Positions 36,866 to 46,297 of a DNA stretch of 64,000 bases are shown piece by piece (positions within the stretch are counted from its first letter, which is position 1; every line of letters begins with the position of its first letter). The notes beneath the pieces are model-generated. The model made no database searches. It saw only the letters and a program-made list of their open reading frames with translations, and was not told the origin of the DNA. The position numbers and the translations under genes are program-made. The stretch covers positions 1 to 64,000 of the forward strand of contig JNEN01001220.1 in the NCBI GenBank assembly GCA_000697355.1, in the 5' to 3' direction. Origin of the DNA: Syncephalastrum monosporum B8922 (Eukaryota > Mucoromycota > Mucoromycetes > Mucorales > Syncephalastraceae).

Positions 36866-37532
36866 TATTCATCAACCATCGCCCCCGCAGCCCCACATGC
36901 ATACGCCGCCACCAGCCACGGCGTCATCCCCCATGCCGCCTCGGCCACACGCGCTGGTAGCTTCAACCTCCATCGAAAGCATGCCGCCACCGTCTCCCTT
37001 CTCTGTCCCCTCGTCTCGCGTACGTACCTCCGTACATCTGGGTGAATCGCCTGCCGACCTGAACGCGCATCACACGCCAGGTGCAGACCGGAAACCGTCC
37101 GGCCTGCGGTTACAGATCCCACCCGAGGCTACCTCGCCTGCACCGTCTCATCCGTCACATCCGTCCATGGCCAAAACCCCACAGCCAAAGCGATCCGACG
37201 CCCCGCCCTCGTCGGCACTGCCTTCCCAGTTTGCACAAAACCTGCCATCGCCTTCGACCTTTTATCCAGAATTCTACCAGCAGAATGAACTACCCAGTCC
37301 ACTCAACTTCTCTGCGACACCTACCACCGCAAGTGCATTCCATTGGCCGTCTTCCTCACAAGGGTATCGTCCGTCGCCGTTGGCACGCGTCGATGGGTAA
37401 GTGAAAATCCCACTGGGTATTAACGGACACGACTCATGCGTGTGTGTCTCTAGACCGGCAGGACAGAAGCGACACGACGACTCGGCAGAGGACCCACAAG
37501 CCAAGAAGATGAAGACGGAGGCGGCCATGTGA
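35835..37532 (+). CDS. MADS-box transcription factor, MEF2/Rlm1 type
   Basis: Six exons (35835-35888, 35982-36143, 36204-36239, 36297-36629, 36699-37396, 37454-37532) join in phase to 453 residues. The N-terminus [20 protein letters not shown] is a type II (MEF2-like) MADS box starting at the first Met, followed by [19 protein letters not shown] and the MEF2-like [19 protein letters not shown]. The rest is disordered: a Gln run (about 150-165), a second Gln run (about 260-275), Pro/Ser-rich segments with SP sites, and a terminal KKMKTE. Yeast Rlm1 is a target of the cell-wall MAPK; the SP-rich tail would suit phosphorylation, but a direct link to the MAPK in this window is not implied. Exon 3 is only 36 nt. 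Confidence 0.93.
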
Positions 37533-37599
37533 AATGAGAAGGTTTATATCGTACAAATGTGTAGCATAATAACAAAAGAAAAAGAAACGAATCAAACGT

Positions 37600-38634
37600 T
37601 CATGCAGCTTTTCGATGTTGCAGTGAGGGATGGTGCTGTGGTGCCTGGAAAGAGTGATTGTATGATAAGGATTCCTGACCGTAGGGCGTGGATGGTATGC
37701 CGGCTGACATCGATGCAGATGAAGAGGCGCTGGCAGCGGGGAGTTCCATATCGGACTTGCGCTCGAAGATGCTAAAGATGGACCGAAACAGGCCCTTTTT
37801 GTGCTGAGATGGAATCGCGTCGACTGCGCTGGGTTCTAGGGATGAAAATCCAGGCAAGACGTATGTGTGTGTCAATCTATATCTGTCGTCGATCGATCCT
37901 GAGAGGTCAGTGTCACGTACCCTGGTTATTACTCAGAGGAAGTGCATTGTCATTGGCGCTGAGGCTGATGAAATACGTAAAGGGGATCAACCAGACGCAT
38001 ACACCAAAGAAGGCAGCAATATCCATGAAGGCTCGATAGTGGACTGTGAAATAGTTGAACCACACAAAATGATCCACGAAAACAAGCACTACGCCGACGT
38101 GTCAGTTGCTAAGCGCCCTGTCATTTTCATGCACTGCACTTTACCGCAGCTGGCAAGGAAAGCCGGACTCAGCAGATTGATAAAAGGGAATGTCTTTAAG
38201 TTGAGGGTGTATACGCCGTGACACAGGATAGAAAAGGCGAGACGGAAGAAAGGTAGTCGATCTACGACCCAAAGCAGCACGTGAATACTGACGACAACCT
38301 ACTCATGCCTGTGAGATCTCGTCGCTCTGGTGTATCCCGACTCGATTTTCGCTTCCGCTTACGATCGTCATTGCCTTGATGACCTTCTTTGTATATACGG
38401 TATATTCCTCGACCTAGAGAAAGAAATAGGCGCATAAACACGCTTGTGATGAAATTCCGTCGTTCATCTACTTGCCAGTTCTGCCAAGTAGTACAGTCCA
38501 CAAGCTTATTTGAGGAGAAGGAAAAAGAGAATCAGGAAACAAGCGTCTCGGCAGAACGTGCAATTACCTAAGCTTAGCACGAGGAAGCAAAAACCGACGA
38601 TGGTGGCAACATAGGCCACCAGATGCAGCAACAT
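37600..38634 (-). CDS. SVP26: Svp26/TEX261 family ER-Golgi membrane protein
   Basis: Six exons (38568-38634, 38476-38504, 38363-38413, 38145-38298, 37921-38088, 37600-37835) join in phase to 234 residues. Four hydrophobic segments appear in family order: HLVAYVATIVGFCFLVLSLA, VVVSIHVLLWVVDRLPFF, the TFPFINLLSPAFLASC region, and FFGVCVWLIPFTYFIS. GLYYLAELVEEYTV and SANDNALPLS are family hallmarks. The yeast protein is a cargo adaptor that helps export type II membrane enzymes into COPII vesicles. The C-terminal cytosolic tail (KKGLFRSIFSIFERK then Ser/Ala-rich) has no recognised motif. Intron 2 has a GC donor (CTG then GCAAGT). Confidence 0.88.
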
Positions 38635-38790
38635 GACCGAAAGATGAGTATTAGTGAAAACGAAAAAAAAGGAATGCTTTATATGGCAACCGAAATAGGG
38701 AACTCCCGCAAATCCCCCCCCCCACAAAATGCATGCGGCACTTTTGCACCTTTTTCTTCACATTCATATCATTGCTGTTATTATTTATTC

Positions 38791-39825
38791 ATGGTCGCGC
38801 CATCGTCTGTTCGCATCAGCGGGACTATCCTCGCCTCGCTCTTGTATGAATGCGCGAATTCGAAAGGCGATCAGGTAAATCTCTTGTTAGGGTATGTGTG
38901 ATTGGGCTAACTTTGTAGGACTTGAACAGGAAGGTGTTTTGACAGGCACGCTGGCCACGCAGACGACTGGGATTATGTCAGATGCATCAGATACCGCGGA
39001 GGAGTCTGTCGAGCAGTATATCAGTAAGTGGATGAGTAGGCCACATTTTCAAGTAGAAGTATTCAGACAAGACGGTAAAAAAAAAAAAGTTGTCCAAGGA
39101 TACCATTGTCTCTCGAGCGAACTCGATCGGCCCTATGACAGCATGGGATCCGTTCAGCCGCAAGCATTGGCAGACCAGCTGAGCTGTCTGGACGGCACCA
39201 CCGTCATCGGCTATTTCCGCTTCCGGCGTCAGTCCGAGCTCATCCTCTCCGCACGAGAACAAGCCCTGGTACGCAGCTTGAGCACGATTCTCGACAGCCG
39301 TGTCGCCTTCCATTGCACGGCTATCATCACCGTCAATCTCTCCCCGGACGATAACCCCTCCACTCACAGCTACGAGTTTGCTTTTTGGGACAATGCAAGG
39401 TACGTATCCGCTGATACCACTACTAGTCGTGGGCAATACCACGCCCATTGCTGCAGGCCCCAAAGGATTGAATGTCTCTACACCCGTAGTTTGTCCAAGA
39501 TACCCGTTCATATTGTTAACATGACAGAGAGCGCACTTGCATATCAGCAGCTGGTGCCTAGCATCGCCCCATCAAGGTATGTAGATCCGATACAGACGTC
39601 CCCAAACACAGGTGTCGACTAACTAAAGAAACACGGTGACGCAGTGCAATGCACGACCAAATATTTCAAGATATCCAACCTGCGTCCATCATGCAGCAGT
39701 ACGATGCAATGTACCATCGGGCCATCCGATCTTTGCAAAAAGCGACGCACGACGTAAGCGAAAAGGAAGCCAAGCTGCATGAACTGCAGCAGCAAATACA
39801 AGAGCTCGAACAAAAGAACATGTAA
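38791..39825 (+). CDS. Abraxas/FAM175-like MPN-domain protein (BRISC-type scaffold)
   Basis: Five exons (38791-38874, 38930-39023, 39090-39399, 39457-39576, 39645-39825) join in phase to 262 residues. The N-terminal domain aligns in order with animal Abraxas proteins: ISGTILASLLYECANSKGDQ then EGVLTGTL, the block TTVIGYFRFRR with SAREQALVRSL, and the family hallmark THSYEFAFWDN. The C-terminal 60 residues form a coiled coil (KEAKLHELQQQIQELEQK). Abraxas proteins are MPN- scaffolds without zinc ligands that activate the K63-specific deubiquitinase BRCC36; no JAMM metal motif is seen here, consistent with that. A serine-phosphorylated BRCT-binding tail (SPxF) is absent, as in Abraxas 2. Exon 3 follows an acceptor preceded by a run of A rather than pyrimidines. 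Confidence 0.75.
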
Positions 39826-39981
39826 ATACGCATCAACAACAACAAATTACCAAGACACCACGAAACCATCATCAAAAGATTACATAGTCCAGTTTGCAAT
39901 GCAACAAAATCTCGAGACAATTTTTTGTGACCCCAAGAAAACGACGACTTTGTTTTTATATAATGTGCATCATTTCCGAGT

Positions 39982-40799
39982 TTAGTGACCCAGGGCAGCG
40001 AGGGAGGCGTTGATGTCCTTGAGCTCACCCTCCTTGGAGGCGATGGCCTTCTTCTGGAGAGCGACAAGGGCAGCCTTGCGCTGGTAGTAGGCAGCAGACT
40101 TGGCCTTGCGCTTGTCCTCAAGCTTGGCAACGACGTCGCTGTACTTCCAGCCGTACTCGACCGAGATGCGGCCAAGGGCGGTGTACTTGCGGCCGGGACG
40201 GAGACGCTGGACGCGGAGGGCATCGGGGACGACCATGCGCTTCTGCTTGTCATAGGGAGCAGGGATACCCTCGAAGAGCTTAACGCGGTCCAGGGCAGCA
40301 GCACCACGGGCGGTCTTGTGGGGGATCATACCACGGAGGGCCTTGTACACGAGACGGGAGGGGGCGCGGAAGTGGAAGGGACCGCCACGGCGGGGGTTGA
40401 CACGGTTCTGCTTGTGGAGGTACGCAGCGTACTTCACTAAAAATTTCGTTGTTCATAGCGAATGTTAACCATCGGTCTCACTGGCATTCATTGTTGCTCG
40501 CTCGGCATCCCCAGGGCAAACCACCAGGACAACCACAAGAAAGACAGATAAAACGAGAAACTTACGCTTGTTGCGGAAGAACTCGCCGGAGACGTTGACC
40601 TCCTCGCAGCGGACAACGACGACCTTCTGGCCACTCAGGGCTTGCTTGGCCACAATGGACGCAAGACGGCCCAAGAGATGACCCTTGCCATCAATGACAA
40701 CAACCTGTAGAGACGAATCGTGTGCGTTTAGTGGTTGAACAAGCTGGGGCCGTTTCTGTCTATTTTCTGCGCTGCTCGCACCTTTTCAAAAGTCGACAT
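39982..40799 (-). CDS. RPL16: 60S ribosomal protein uL13 (L13a/Rpl16)
   Basis: Three exons (40782-40799, 40566-40704, 39982-40436) join in phase to 203 residues. The first exon is six codons, [20 protein letters not shown] and [17 protein letters not shown] are the uL13 core; [19 protein letters not shown] and [15 protein letters not shown] identify the eukaryotic protein. It belongs to the large subunit of cytoplasmic ribosomes. Codon use is strongly biased to C-ending codons, as expected for high expression. It shares a 402-bp promoter region with the divergent eL13 gene. Confidence 0.97.
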
Positions 40800-41201
40800 G
40801 GGTGATTCGAGGAAAAAAAGAGGAAGTGAAAAAAAATTCGATTCTTTCACAAAAAGACACGCCAAGCCACAGCCTGTCTGAAATGCGGTAAAATTTGCAA
40901 GGTCGACGGGGCGAGCGTGGACGGGTGCGGCGCGGCGGGGGGCCAAGACGTGTGCAGAGGCCGAAAGCTTGCACGTTCTCTTTTCCGAAGGTTACCGGTA
41001 TGTAGAATGCATAGCCCAAGCCATGAACACGACCACAAAACGACCTCACCCAGCGATCTGTCTGCCCATGCCGTCAATGGATGGATGGATAGATGGTCTG
41101 GAGATGGATGCATCGATGCGTGGAACGACCGCTCCGGCTGGCCCTCATGAGAGCCCATGAAGAGTCGCATTCGCTGATGATGCCCATTCTTATAGGCCAA
41201 C
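40800..41201. promoter_or_regulatory. Shared promoter of two ribosomal protein genes
   Basis: 402 bp between uL13 (-) and eL13 (+) starts. It includes a tetranucleotide ATGG/GATG patch (41080-41120). The eL13 ATG is preceded by TTCTTATAG then GCCAAC, so a 5'-leader intron ending at 41195 is likely. No specific factor site is recognised. Confidence 0.45.
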
Positions 41202-41895
41202 ATGGTTTTGAAGCACAACAACCAATTGCCCAACCAGCACTTCCGCAAGCAGTGGGATCGCCGCGTTAAGACGTGGTTCGACCAGGCTGGCCGCAAGAAG
41301 GCGAGAAGAACCGCTCGCATTCAGAAGGCTGCCCGCATTGCCCCCCGTCCCGTGGATGGTCTGCTCCGTCCTGCTGTGCACTGCCCCACCCAGCGTTACA
41401 ACATGAAGCTGCGCGCTGGCCGTGGCTTCACCCTCGAGGAGCTCAAGGAGGCTGGTATCCAGAAGAAGGTGGCCCGCACCATCGGCATCGCCGTCGACCA
41501 TCGCCGCCGCAACCGCTCCCAGGAGTCGCTCGAGCTCAACGTTCAGCGCCTCAAGGCCTACAAGGCTAAGCTCATTGTCTTCCCCCGCAACGCCAAGGCC
41601 CCCAAGAAGGGTGACTCTGACGCTGCTGCCGTTGCCTCGGCTACCCAGCTCCAGGGCGCTATCCTCCCCATCGAGCAGCCCGCTCAGACCGTCGAGGCCC
41701 GCGCCATCGCCGCCGAGGAGAAGAACGTCAACCAGTACATGAAGCTCCGTTACGCTCGCTCCGAGGCCCGCACTCTCGGTGCCCGCGAGAAGCGTGCTCG
41801 TGACAAGGCCGAGGAGGAGGCCAACAAGGTAAATGAACAGCGTGTCTCTCGTGTGTCAGCAACTGACGGTGGTACATCTCCTTTAGAAAAAATAA
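41202..41895 (+). CDS. RPL13: 60S ribosomal protein eL13
   Basis: Two coding exons, 41202-41828 and 41887-41895, join in phase to 211 residues. NNQLPNQHFRKQWDRRVKTW, then RRTARIQKAARIAPRPVDG and YNMKLRAGRGFTLEELKEAG are eL13 blocks. TIGIAVDHRRRNRSQESLE follows, and the C-terminus is basic and helical. The last coding exon is 9 nt: two Lys codons and TAA. The protein is a structural part of the 60S subunit. Strong codon bias matches the neighbour uL13, and a co-regulated bidirectional pair is a reasonable inference. Confidence 0.96.
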
Positions 41896-42032
41896 ATCCA
41901 TTTCTTGACCGGTGTCGACCTGAATCTCTTGTTTATTATAATAAATCCGAGGTTCCTCCTTTCAGTCATATTGCTATGGGCGTGACCGTCACCATGATAT
42001 ACATAGGGGTGAATGGATTACTACGTACTAGT

Positions 42033-44519
42033 TTACCAGCCACACGCATGACCATCGCCGCGAGGATCACTGCCAGCAGCTAGCACTCGTTTACCAGTGA
42101 GCTTATCCTTCTTCACACGGATGATCTGTCCACGGCCGAACATCTGGCGCTTGTGGTTCTTGAGAAGAATGCACCGATGGCCCTTTAGCTCCAGTGCCTT
42201 GATCGTCTCGTCTGGGATGCCTTCTTCTATGTATACCACCGAATCGTTCACGTCCGTAAGTACAGGGGCGGGGGGAGAGTGTCCAGCTGGAGGCGGGCTG
42301 ATGCAGACACGCGGCATATCCACCGAGTGTTGAGGGTGAAAATTGTAGTGCATCATATTGAGGACGTGCTGGACGTGGGCTTGTGGCTGCATGAAACCAC
42401 CCATATCTATGAAAATGCACGAGTAAGATAAATCATTCAGCAGATGGGTATACATACTGCCAAAGCAGGCTTCAAGCTCATGGCTGCCATCTTCCTGTCT
42501 GCGGGTGATCATGGAGGGAATAATTGTATGGTACGGGCGCTTGGCGGGTCCAATGCAGTTGGGGTGCCCCTCAATCAAAACAAACTGGTGCCCGCGATTA
42601 TGCAATGCAAATCCGCAATTATCCGGTACGATGTGTGACTAGAATAACAGACGAAATAGGGTTAAAAGCACGCCATTGATACCGTCAACAAACTCACGCC
42701 AAAGTGATGGAAGTTCGAGTTCTATAAAAAAAACAAAGCATTCAGTATGCACCCTTTTTCTATAAGTAAGCACGTACGATGAAACTGCATGCGTTGCCTT
42801 CGCCATCGACAATAGAAAAGTACACAGTGTTACCGTTCGACTCTGGGTAGCCTTTCTCAATAGCATTGTTACGAGAGTCCAAGTTGATCAGCTTGGCACG
42901 CTCAGCGAGGTATCCCTAAAATTACTGCTGTTGTTAGAAACTCGCAAGCAGCTTCTTCTTTTCTGCGCCACATGCCTCGCTTAAAAGGCCTTTCGTGGGC
43001 ACAGGTACCACATCAGGATCAGACACATAATGACGACCGTCGGCATAGGCAAGACGGACAGCTTCGACAATGATGTGCAGGTACTCGGGCGAATTGTGCT
43101 CGAGCTTCGTGAAGTCGATGTTTTGCTGCTTCTCGAGCTCTTGGAGGATACCCAAGGCAATCAATGCCGTGAGCCCACTGCCGTTGGGAGGAATCTCCCA
43201 GACAGTCCAACCGTGATAGTCCAGGGAAATAGGCTCCACGATTTCCGAGGAATGCTTCGCCATATCCTCAAGTGTCAAGGTACCGCCACGTGACTGAACG
43301 GCGTTGACAATCGACTCTGCTATGCGGCCCTTATAGAAGCCATCCTTGCCTTCAGCAGCGAGCTGCTTGAACGTTCTACGTACCAGAGGCGGGTCAGAAT
43401 GCTATACCTATCGTGATAGAATATCTATACTGACTGCGCCAGATTCGGAAGAGAGATGATATCGCCTTCGGCCGGCGCATGCTTGCCTTCGAGTAGCAGA
43501 TCAATGTCTTCTTTACCCGGGTTACAGTCCAATAAAGCCTGAACTTCATCTTTCCACTAAGATGGCCATTATTGCTCCACTGTCAGTCCGCGGATCTATA
43601 GTCAACCATACAGGTTACTTGTGGTCTCACTCACCAGGTCAGCGGAGATATGGGAAACAGGGAAGCTATGTAGAGTGAGAGGAGTAATGGGTAAGATGCT
43701 TGATGAGTAGGGTGTCCGTGTTTACCCGTTCTCAGCCATGTCGATGGCAGGCTGAAGAGTTGTGGCGAGGTCCACCTTGCCTGAGCCAAAGTGCTCAAAG
43801 GTATCCACCCATGAAGCAGCAGCACCAGGCACAGTCACGGAATGAACGCTGTTTGGATGAAGCTCCACACCACTTTCATCCTTGCGGACAACATCGAGAG
43901 TGAGAGCAGCAGGTGACCTGAACTTGATAAGCCTATCTCGAAAATACCGCAGATTGACTCCTGTGTCTTCTTATCTACCTGCCAGAGCCATTGAGGCCAT
44001 AAACCTTCTTGTCCTTGGCGTTGTAGAAGAGACAAAATGCATCTCCACCAATACCGGTGGACATGGGTTCTGTGTGAATTACATGAGTGGCCTTTATTCC
44101 AGAAAAAAGAAAGGCGTGCGTCGTACCTGTGACATTGAGGGCCGCAGCTTTCCGAGATGCGGGGTTAGCAATTTACAGGATAAAATTATAAATCATCGAC
44201 ATGATTAAGGATAATTACCCACGGCGACAGCGGCATCCTACAGATAGAAAAGAAAAAGTTAAGCCAAAGGAATAATGTAAGTAGTTGCACTTACAGCAGC
44301 ATTGCCGCCCTTTCTCAGGATCTCGACACCAGCCGCAGTGGCGAGGGGCTGCCTAAAATTGCATAATTTTGTTCAATCCTCTCCTCTCCGCAAACAAACA
44401 AATAAACAATAATCCTTTGACACTTACGAGCTCGAGACCATACCGTTGGTACCATAAACAACCGAACGTCGAGAAATGAAAGGCAGGGTGTCAGTAGCAG
44501 CGTTGTCAGTTTGCGTCAT
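42033..44519 (-). CDS. Gamma-glutamyltransferase-like Ntn hydrolase (YwrD-like)
   Basis: About 13 exons run from ATG 44519 to TAA 42033 and encode roughly 570 residues. Blocks in order: [121 protein letters not shown], then [17 protein letters not shown] and [18 protein letters not shown], and [16 protein letters not shown]. The Thr of NTVYFS is the expected nucleophile freed by self-cleavage into two subunits. The enzyme would cleave or transfer gamma-glutamyl groups, for example from glutathione. No signal peptide is seen, unlike secreted GGTs, so a cytoplasmic form is likely. One intron near 42917-42980 seems to use a GC donor (GAG then GCATGT). Exon boundaries are given only in outline. 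Confidence 0.88.
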
Positions 44520-45395
44520 GAGGAATGGTGATTTCGAAATGGAGAAGCACGCCTCAATACTTGCCGTCTTCCTTTTAACTTCATTTCGGAGTTAATCGCA
44601 TCGCCGATGATCCGGAGGAAGGGTGTTTAAACCCAAGTCACCCATTATCCAAATCCAATTAGGACTGAGGGAGCATATGACTCAACATGAGAAAAGGAAT
44701 GTCCTTTGAAGGTCTGCTTGTGTGCGCAGGAGGAGAGAAGTAAAAGTAGGTCTGTTCCATTCGTCTGCGTGAGTACGCGAGCACCAGCCGATAACAATAG
44801 TAGTAAATGTGTCTTAGACATAGTGGTCGCCTGGACCAAGGCGGTACATAAATAGGGGATATAATAATGTCGATATAGGTTGGATACACACTATGCTACT
44901 ATACAGCACTGTGAGCAGAGAATCCTCCTTGCTTCAGTAGCCGGGTGCTGGGTAACCACTTGTTTTGGTTGTCACGGGAATTTCCTAGTCGAATGAGATG
45001 GCGCCATCAACAAGGTATGAACCCAAACGGTGTGACGGAGAATCACAGGCTGATCTGTTCCAAATCAGCTGAGTATCACATACAGGCAGGTTGGATGGAC
45101 GTACCGTGTGCCTGTATTCATGAAATAGCCGTTTTACGACAGGTGCTACACCTATCACAAGTCCCTGAATACATTCGTATGATGTAGTGTAGCGTCAATA
45201 TGTATATAGTGTACAAAGTGCAGAGGTGGAAGGATGGCTGGGATGATCGTAGTACGAGCTATCTCATTTGATGGATTTGATTGGCGTATGTCATTATGGA
45301 AAGGGAACATTGAGCCCAGCCGGGAGGAGCTTGCTTTTGAACCCGTCTCTTCTTCATCTCGCCTCAGCTATTGTATTTCTTCACAGCACTCTGCC
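44520..45395. other. Divergent promoter region of GGT-like and coactosin genes
   Basis: 876 bp with no recognised gene. Open frames such as the one from 44945 have no family resemblance. The segment TGCCTGTATTC followed by ATGAAATAGC at 45110-45128 has a weak echo at 49001-49037; this may be an old dispersed repeat. Confidence 0.4.
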
Positions 45396-45913
45396 ATGTC
45401 CCTGAACGTGACTGATCCCGCTCTTCTCGAAGCATATGATGATGTGCGCGACGACAAGACCGCGACTGATTGGGCCTTCTTCGACTTTGCTGCTGGCAAG
45501 CCCGACAGACTCCAGGTCGCCGGCACCGGCTCAGGCGGTCTCTCCGAGTTCATGGGTCAGCTCAAGGATGATGTCGCTGGCTGGGGCTATGTCCGGATGA
45601 ACATGAGCAACGACGAGTAAGCAGGATTAGCTTCGGTTCTCGTCGCATCCAACCGTCAATGACGCTTTTGTTTTGTTTTGCTAGGTACTCCCAACGTGTC
45701 AAGTTCGTGCTCATTCCCTGGTGCGGCGAATCGGTGGGCATCATGCGGAAAGCGAAGCTGGGAGTCCAGATGGCGGATGTCAAGAATGTGATTCGCAACT
45801 TCCACATTGAAGTCCCGGCAAATCACGTACAAGACTTGTCTGAAAACGAGATTATGACCCGACTTCGAAGAGCAGGTGGTGCCAACTACGATCGCCAGTC
45901 GAGCAACTACTAG
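45396..45913 (+). CDS. Coactosin-like ADF-H domain actin-binding protein
   Basis: Two exons, 45396-45616 and 45685-45913, join in phase to 149 residues. This is a single ADF-homology domain: TDPALLEAYDDVRDDKTATD at the start, KFVLIPWCGESVGIMRKAKL in the middle, ADVKNVIRNFHIEV for the long F-actin-binding helix, and the coactosin end mark RRAGGANYD. Coactosins bind actin filaments and counter capping protein; unlike cofilin they do not sever. An upstream in-frame Met at 45234 would add a segment without domain character, so I choose 45396. Confidence 0.92.
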
Positions 45914-46006
45914 ACCAGACCATACGCATACGCATACGTCCATCTATTTATACTCACCATCCCTCACCAACAATACACTGCAATGCACGACCATGTCATG
46001 AGCATA

Positions 46007-46046
46007 TCCATATCCATCTCCATCTCCATCTCCATCTCCATCTCCA
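46007..46046 (+). repeat. CATCTC hexanucleotide repeat
   Basis: About five CATCTC units with flanking CATATC variants, in the leader of the RGS receptor gene. If translated it would read Ser-Ile repeats, which argues that this part is untranslated. Confidence 0.85.
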
Positions 46047-46297
46047 TATTCCTCATGAAGATCGCTTCCATTATCTTGTCTTTTTTTTTTCTTTATTGCT
46101 TTGCTTTCGTTATCAAACGGGGAGGGACAGGGCAAGGGGGGTCACGGGCCAATGACAGTGCCAAAAATCCCCGGTTTCATGCGAGAAATGGGACGACAGA
46201 TATTCCAGAATTTCAGCCTTCATTTCAAGGCTGGCTGTCTCACAACTTCCTCTTTCCTTCTTTCCCTTGCGCACCCATCCAGTACAATGTTAATACG

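Noticed and set aside
38284..38297. A 15-nt GTAGGT...CAG intron in the Svp26 gene
   Set aside because: It would keep the frame, but a normal intron (GTAAGC at 38362 to TAG at 38299) also keeps the frame and gives a better family match (VVVSIHVLLW).
45983..46297. N-terminal extension of the RGS receptor with Ser-Ile repeats
   Set aside because: It is translated CATCTC microsatellite and leader sequence. The conserved protein begins near ATG 46298.
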